A program made the translations under genes and the position numbers. Positions 61,298 through 64,000 of a DNA stretch of 64,000 bases are shown piece after piece. The notes under the pieces were generated by a model that was not told the DNA's origin, did not search any database, and saw only the letters and a program-made list of their open reading frames with translations. Origin of the DNA: Kutzneria sp. CA-103260 (GTDB taxonomy: Bacteria > Actinomycetota > Actinomycetes > Mycobacteriales > Pseudonocardiaceae); the NCBI RefSeq assembly GCF_018263855.1, contig NZ_CP073318.1, forward strand, positions 4,960,001 through 5,024,000, given 5' to 3'. Each line of letters starts with the position of its first letter. The stretch's first letter is position 1.

Positions 61298-62662
61298 ATG
61301 ACCGGATACCTCTTCGACCTCCTCTGCCTGCTCGCCGTGCTGGCCCTGACGCTGGCCAACGCCGTGTTCGTGATGGCGGAGTTCTCCCTGACCACGCTGG
61401 AACGCAGCCAGGTCGACACCCATGTCGCCCACGTCGGCGACGCCCGGGCGCGGGCCGTGCAGAAGGCGCACCGCTCGCTGTCGTTCCAGCTCTCCGGCGC
61501 CCAGCTGGGCATCACCCTGGCCACCCTGGTCACCGGTTTTCTGGCCGAGCCGGCGCTGGCCGACCTGATCGAGACACCGCTGGCGGCGCTGGGCGTGCCC
61601 AGCGGCGCGACCGAGGCGATCGGCGCGGTGGTGGCGCTGCTGCTGGCGTCCGCGCTGTCGGTGGTGCTCGGCGAGCTGGTGCCCAAGAACCTGGCGATCG
61701 CCCGGCCGCTGCCGACCGCACGCGCCGTGGCCGGCTTCCAGTACGCGTTCTCGCGGGCCTGCAAGGCCCCGATCACCGTGCTCAACGGCACCGCGAACTG
61801 GATCGTGCGGCGCTTCGGCGTGGAGCCGGCCGAGGAACTGCGGTCGGCCCGGTCGCCCCAGGAGCTGGGGTCGCTGGTCCGGTCCAGCGCCGCGCACGGC
61901 ACCCTCGACCAGGGCACCGCGACGCTGCTGGACCGGTCGCTGCGGTTCGGCGACCGGACCGCCGACGAGCTCATGACGCCCCGGGTGCAGGTGGAGGCGC
62001 TGCGCGGCGACGACACCGTGCTCGACCTGATCGACGCCGCCCGGCGCACCGGGTTCTCCCGGTTCCTCGTGCACGACGGCGACCTCGACGACGTGCGCGG
62101 GGTGGTGCACGTGAAGCAGTCGTTCAGCGTGCCCGCCGCGCAGCGGGCCAGCACCCCGGTGTCCGCGCTGATCCGGCCGGTGCCGACCGTGCCGGAGAGC
62201 CTGGAGGCCGACGCGCTGCTGGAGCGGCTCGGCTCGGGGCTGCAGATCGCCATCGTGGTCGACGAGTACGGCGGCACCGCCGGCATCGTCACCATGGAGG
62301 ACCTGGTCGAGGAGATCATCGGCGACGTCCGCGACGAGCACGACCGCGGCGAGGCCGCCCCGGTCCGGCCGCTGGGCAAGGCCAGCTGGATGGTGTCCGG
62401 GCTGCTGCGGGCCGACGAGGTGGCGGAGGCCACCGGCTTCCGGATGCCCGACGGCGACTACGAGACCCTGGCCGGCCTGGTGCTGACCCGGCTGGGCGTG
62501 ATTCCTTCGGTGGGAGACGAACTTCGGGTGGACGGCTGGCGGATCACCGTGATGGCGATGGACCGGCACCGGGTGGCCGAGCTGCGGGTGGCCAAGGTGG
62601 GCGAGGCCGTCGGCACGAGCGCGGACGCGCCGGAGGCCGGCCGGATCGGGGTGTCGTCGTGA
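61298..62662 (+). CDS. CNNM/CorC-type (hemolysin C family) membrane protein with CBS domains
   Basis: A 454-aa protein with a DUF21/CNNM transmembrane domain (LLAVLALTLANAVFVMAEFS, QLSGAQLGITLATLVTGFL, SVVLGELVPKNLAIARP), two CBS domains (TADELMTPRVQVEAL; GLQIAIVVDEYGGTAGIVTMEDLVEEIIG, here split at VDEYGG) and a C-terminal CorC_HlyC domain. Proteins of this type transport or regulate Mg2+/Co2+. It is coupled to a paralogue downstream by a GTGA overlap. Confidence 0.92.
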   Translation: MTGYLFDLLCLLAVLALTLANAVFVMAEFSLTTLERSQVDTHVAHVGDARARAVQKAHRSLSFQLSGAQLGITLATLVTGFLAEPALADLIETPLAALGVPSGATEAIGAVVALLLASALSVVLGELVPKNLAIARPLPTARAVAGFQYAFSRACKAPITVLNGTANWIVRRFGVEPAEELRSARSPQELGSLVRSSAAHGTLDQGTATLLDRSLRFGDRTADELMTPRVQVEALRGDDTVLDLIDAARRTGFSRFLVHDGDLDDVRGVVHVKQSFSVPAAQRASTPVSALIRPVPTVPESLEADALLERLGSGLQIAIVVDEYGGTAGIVTMEDLVEEIIGDVRDEHDRGEAAPVRPLGKASWMVSGLLRADEVAEATGFRMPDGDYETLAGLVLTRLGVIPSVGDELRVDGWRITVMAMDRHRVAELRVAKVGEAVGTSADAPEAGRIGVSS

Positions 62663-63705
62663 ACGACGGCCTCGCGCTCGCTCTGACACTTTTCTTGTTG
62701 CTGGGCAACGGCTTCTTCGTCGGCGCCGAGTTCGCCATCATCACCGCCCGCCGGGACCGGCTGGAGCAGCTGGCCCGGCAGGGGCAGAACCGGGCCCGCA
62801 CGGTGATCCGGGCCGGGCAGCAGCTGCCGCTGCTGATCGCCGGCGCGCAGCTGGGCGTGACCGTGTGCTCGCTGGCGCTGGGCGCGCTGGCCGAGCCGAC
62901 GGTGGCCGGCCTGCTGGAGGCGCCGCTGGCTCCGCTGGGCGTGCCGGACGCGGTGGTGCACGCCATCGGCCTGGTGCTCGCGCTGCTGCTGGTGTCCTTC
63001 TGCCACACGGTGATCGGCGAGATGGTGCCGAAGAACCTGACCATCGCCGGCCCGGAGCGGGCGGCGCTGTGGCTGGTGCCGGTGCACTTCGCGTTCTGCC
63101 GGCTGACCCGGCCGCTGCTGACCGCGTTCACGGTGATCTCGCAGGCGCTGCTGCGGCTGATCAAGGTGGAGCCGAAGGACGAGTTGGAGGGCGCCTACAC
63201 CCCGGACGAGCTGGCCTCCCTGCTGGGCGAGTCCCGCCAGGAGGGCCTGCTGGACGAGCCGGAGCACCGGCGGCTGGCCAAGACGCTGTCGTCGACGACC
63301 CGGACCGTCAAGGACGTGTTGGTGCCGCTGGACCGGTTGACCACGGTGCCGGCCGAGCCGACACTCGGCGACGTGGAGGCGGCGGTGGCGGCCACCGGGT
63401 TCTCCCGCTTCCCGCTGCGCGGCTCGGACCACCGGCTGGCCGGCTACCTGCACGTGAAGGACGTGCTGGACCTGGCCGACCGGCCGCCGTCGACGCCGGT
63501 GCCGCGGGAGCGGGTGCGCGGCCTGCCGGAGCTGCCGGCCGACGCCCGCCTGGACGACGCTTTAGCCGCCCTGCGCCGGGCCCAGAGCCATCTGGCCCGC
63601 GCGGTGGACGCCGACGGGCAGCAGTTGGGTGTGGTGGCGTTGGAGGACCTGGTCGAGGAGTATGTCGGCACGGTCCGGGACGGCACACACGTGTCCGGAA
63701 GGTGA
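62659..63705 (+). CDS. CNNM/CorC-type membrane protein, shorter paralogue
   Basis: A 348-aa paralogue of the preceding protein: DUF21 domain (FLLLGNGFFVGAEFAIITAR, GEMVPKNLTIAGPERAALW) plus two CBS domains (VKDVLVPLDRLTTVP; LGVVALEDLVEEYVGTVRDG), ending without the CorC_HlyC domain. The two probably form a heterodimer. GTG at 62659 overlaps the upstream stop. A TTA leucine codon occurs at 63562-63564, rare in this GC-rich DNA. Confidence 0.9.
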   Translation: MNDGLALALTLFLLLGNGFFVGAEFAIITARRDRLEQLARQGQNRARTVIRAGQQLPLLIAGAQLGVTVCSLALGALAEPTVAGLLEAPLAPLGVPDAVVHAIGLVLALLLVSFCHTVIGEMVPKNLTIAGPERAALWLVPVHFAFCRLTRPLLTAFTVISQALLRLIKVEPKDELEGAYTPDELASLLGESRQEGLLDEPEHRRLAKTLSSTTRTVKDVLVPLDRLTTVPAEPTLGDVEAAVAATGFSRFPLRGSDHRLAGYLHVKDVLDLADRPPSTPVPRERVRGLPELPADARLDDALAALRRAQSHLARAVDADGQQLGVVALEDLVEEYVGTVRDGTHVSGR

Positions 63706-63848
63706 CCCTCGGTACCCCCCCGGTTGGGCCGAACAGGCACCGCGCCGCCGGCCGCTAGGGCACAATCTGCCGCGATCAACACGCTGACGTAACACCCTGT
63801 AAGTCACCTTGGCCCGATAGGGACTCCTGGGGCTCGGAGAGGGACGTG

Positions 63849-64000
63849 ATGGCTCGACACCGCGCGCTGGTGACGAGGGTCCGGCGCGGCATGGCCAAGT
63901 GGCCGGTCGCGATCACCGGCCTGGTCGTGTTGCTGTTGCTCGGCTGGGTGGCCTGGACGTGGCTGGGCGGTGTGCTGGAGCGGCGGGCCGCGGCCGAGGC
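63849..64000 (+). CDS. Membrane-anchored protein, N-terminal part only
   Basis: ATG at 63849 follows GAGAGGG. The visible 50 residues are a basic N-terminus (MARHRALVTRVRRGMAKWP) and one membrane helix (VAITGLVVLLLLGWVAWTWL), then LGGVLERRAAAEA. The gene runs out of the window. The start resembles actinobacterial substrate-binding/vWA-domain lipoprotein-like proteins, but too little is visible to assign it. Confidence 0.6.
   Translation, partial: MARHRALVTRVRRGMAKWPVAITGLVVLLLLGWVAWTWLGGVLERRAAAE

Noticed and set aside
63706..63848. Imperfect palindrome TGAC...GTCA near 63790
   Set aside because: Arms are only four clean base pairs; not distinguishable from chance in a 143-bp gap.

Overview
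The window is high-GC actinobacterial DNA, most likely from a Pseudonocardiales-type filamentous actinomycete; the genus cannot be fixed from sequence alone. The grounds are strong GC bias at third codon positions, frequent GTG and TTG starts, long antisense shadow frames, an ergothioneine operon, an AcnR/aconitase pair, a DasR-like operator on a chitinase gene, and many regulators paired with transporters. I saw no tRNA, rRNA, CRISPR array, recognisable transposase or replication origin. The window opens in the 3' end of pntB and closes in the 5' end of an unidentified membrane-anchored protein.

Layout. 1-7100: pntB tail, a quinone-reductase-like MDR gene divergent from a TetR gene, a LysR gene divergent from an MFS exporter gene (with a palindrome between them), a RipA-like NlpC/P60 cell-wall hydrolase and a GT39-type membrane glycosyltransferase. 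7460-13611: a minus-strand run encoding a large FtsX-type permease, two ABC ATPases, a sirtuin and an acyl-CoA ligase. 13.8-16.6 kb: a small membrane protein, a DinB protein, and a Crp/Fnr regulator back-to-back with a cyclase-like protein that carries an effector-associated domain (EAD). 16.6-17.9 kb: a GH18 chitinase with a DasR-like operator. 17.98-25.78 kb: a four-gene minus-strand operon, coupled at every junction by ATGA overlaps, encoding a VMAP protein, a MoxR AAA+ ATPase, a 1349-aa vWA/TIR/14-blade WD40 protein and an ArsB/NhaD-type transporter. This is a ternary conflict-system architecture extended by a transporter.

26-31 kb: a small HTH protein, an ABC exporter pair and acnA, whose promoter carries an AcnR box. 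The acnR gene lies about 20 kb away at 51304. 31.3-40.4 kb: an XRE regulator, a decayed lamin-tail-domain (LTD) paralogue followed by an intact one, a subtilase, a TrmB/LuxR-type regulator and a GH27 galactosidase with ricin-type lectin repeats. 40.5-45.9 kb: egtA-egtB-egtC-egtD (ergothioneine), followed on the same strand by a close homologue of the Pseudomonas syringae ethylene-forming enzyme. 46.2-47.5 kb: a 36-aa peptide gene overlapping a protein-isoaspartate-methyltransferase homologue of the RiPP-associated type.

47.5-64 kb: two P450s, a secreted PQQ-type sugar dehydrogenase with CBM and Fn3 modules, acnR, a LysR gene interrupted by a hairpin-rich element, a DUF1707 protein, a POT peptide transporter, an EamA transporter divergent from a LysR gene, a LacI regulator coupled to an amidohydrolase, and two coupled CNNM/CorC-type membrane proteins.

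The items most worth follow-up are the VMAP/MoxR/vWA-TIR-WD40/ArsB operon and its possible EAD link to the cyclase/Crp pair, the ethylene-forming-enzyme homologue beside egtABCD, the 36-aa peptide/PIMT pair, and the structured repeat whose core recurs in an intergenic region.
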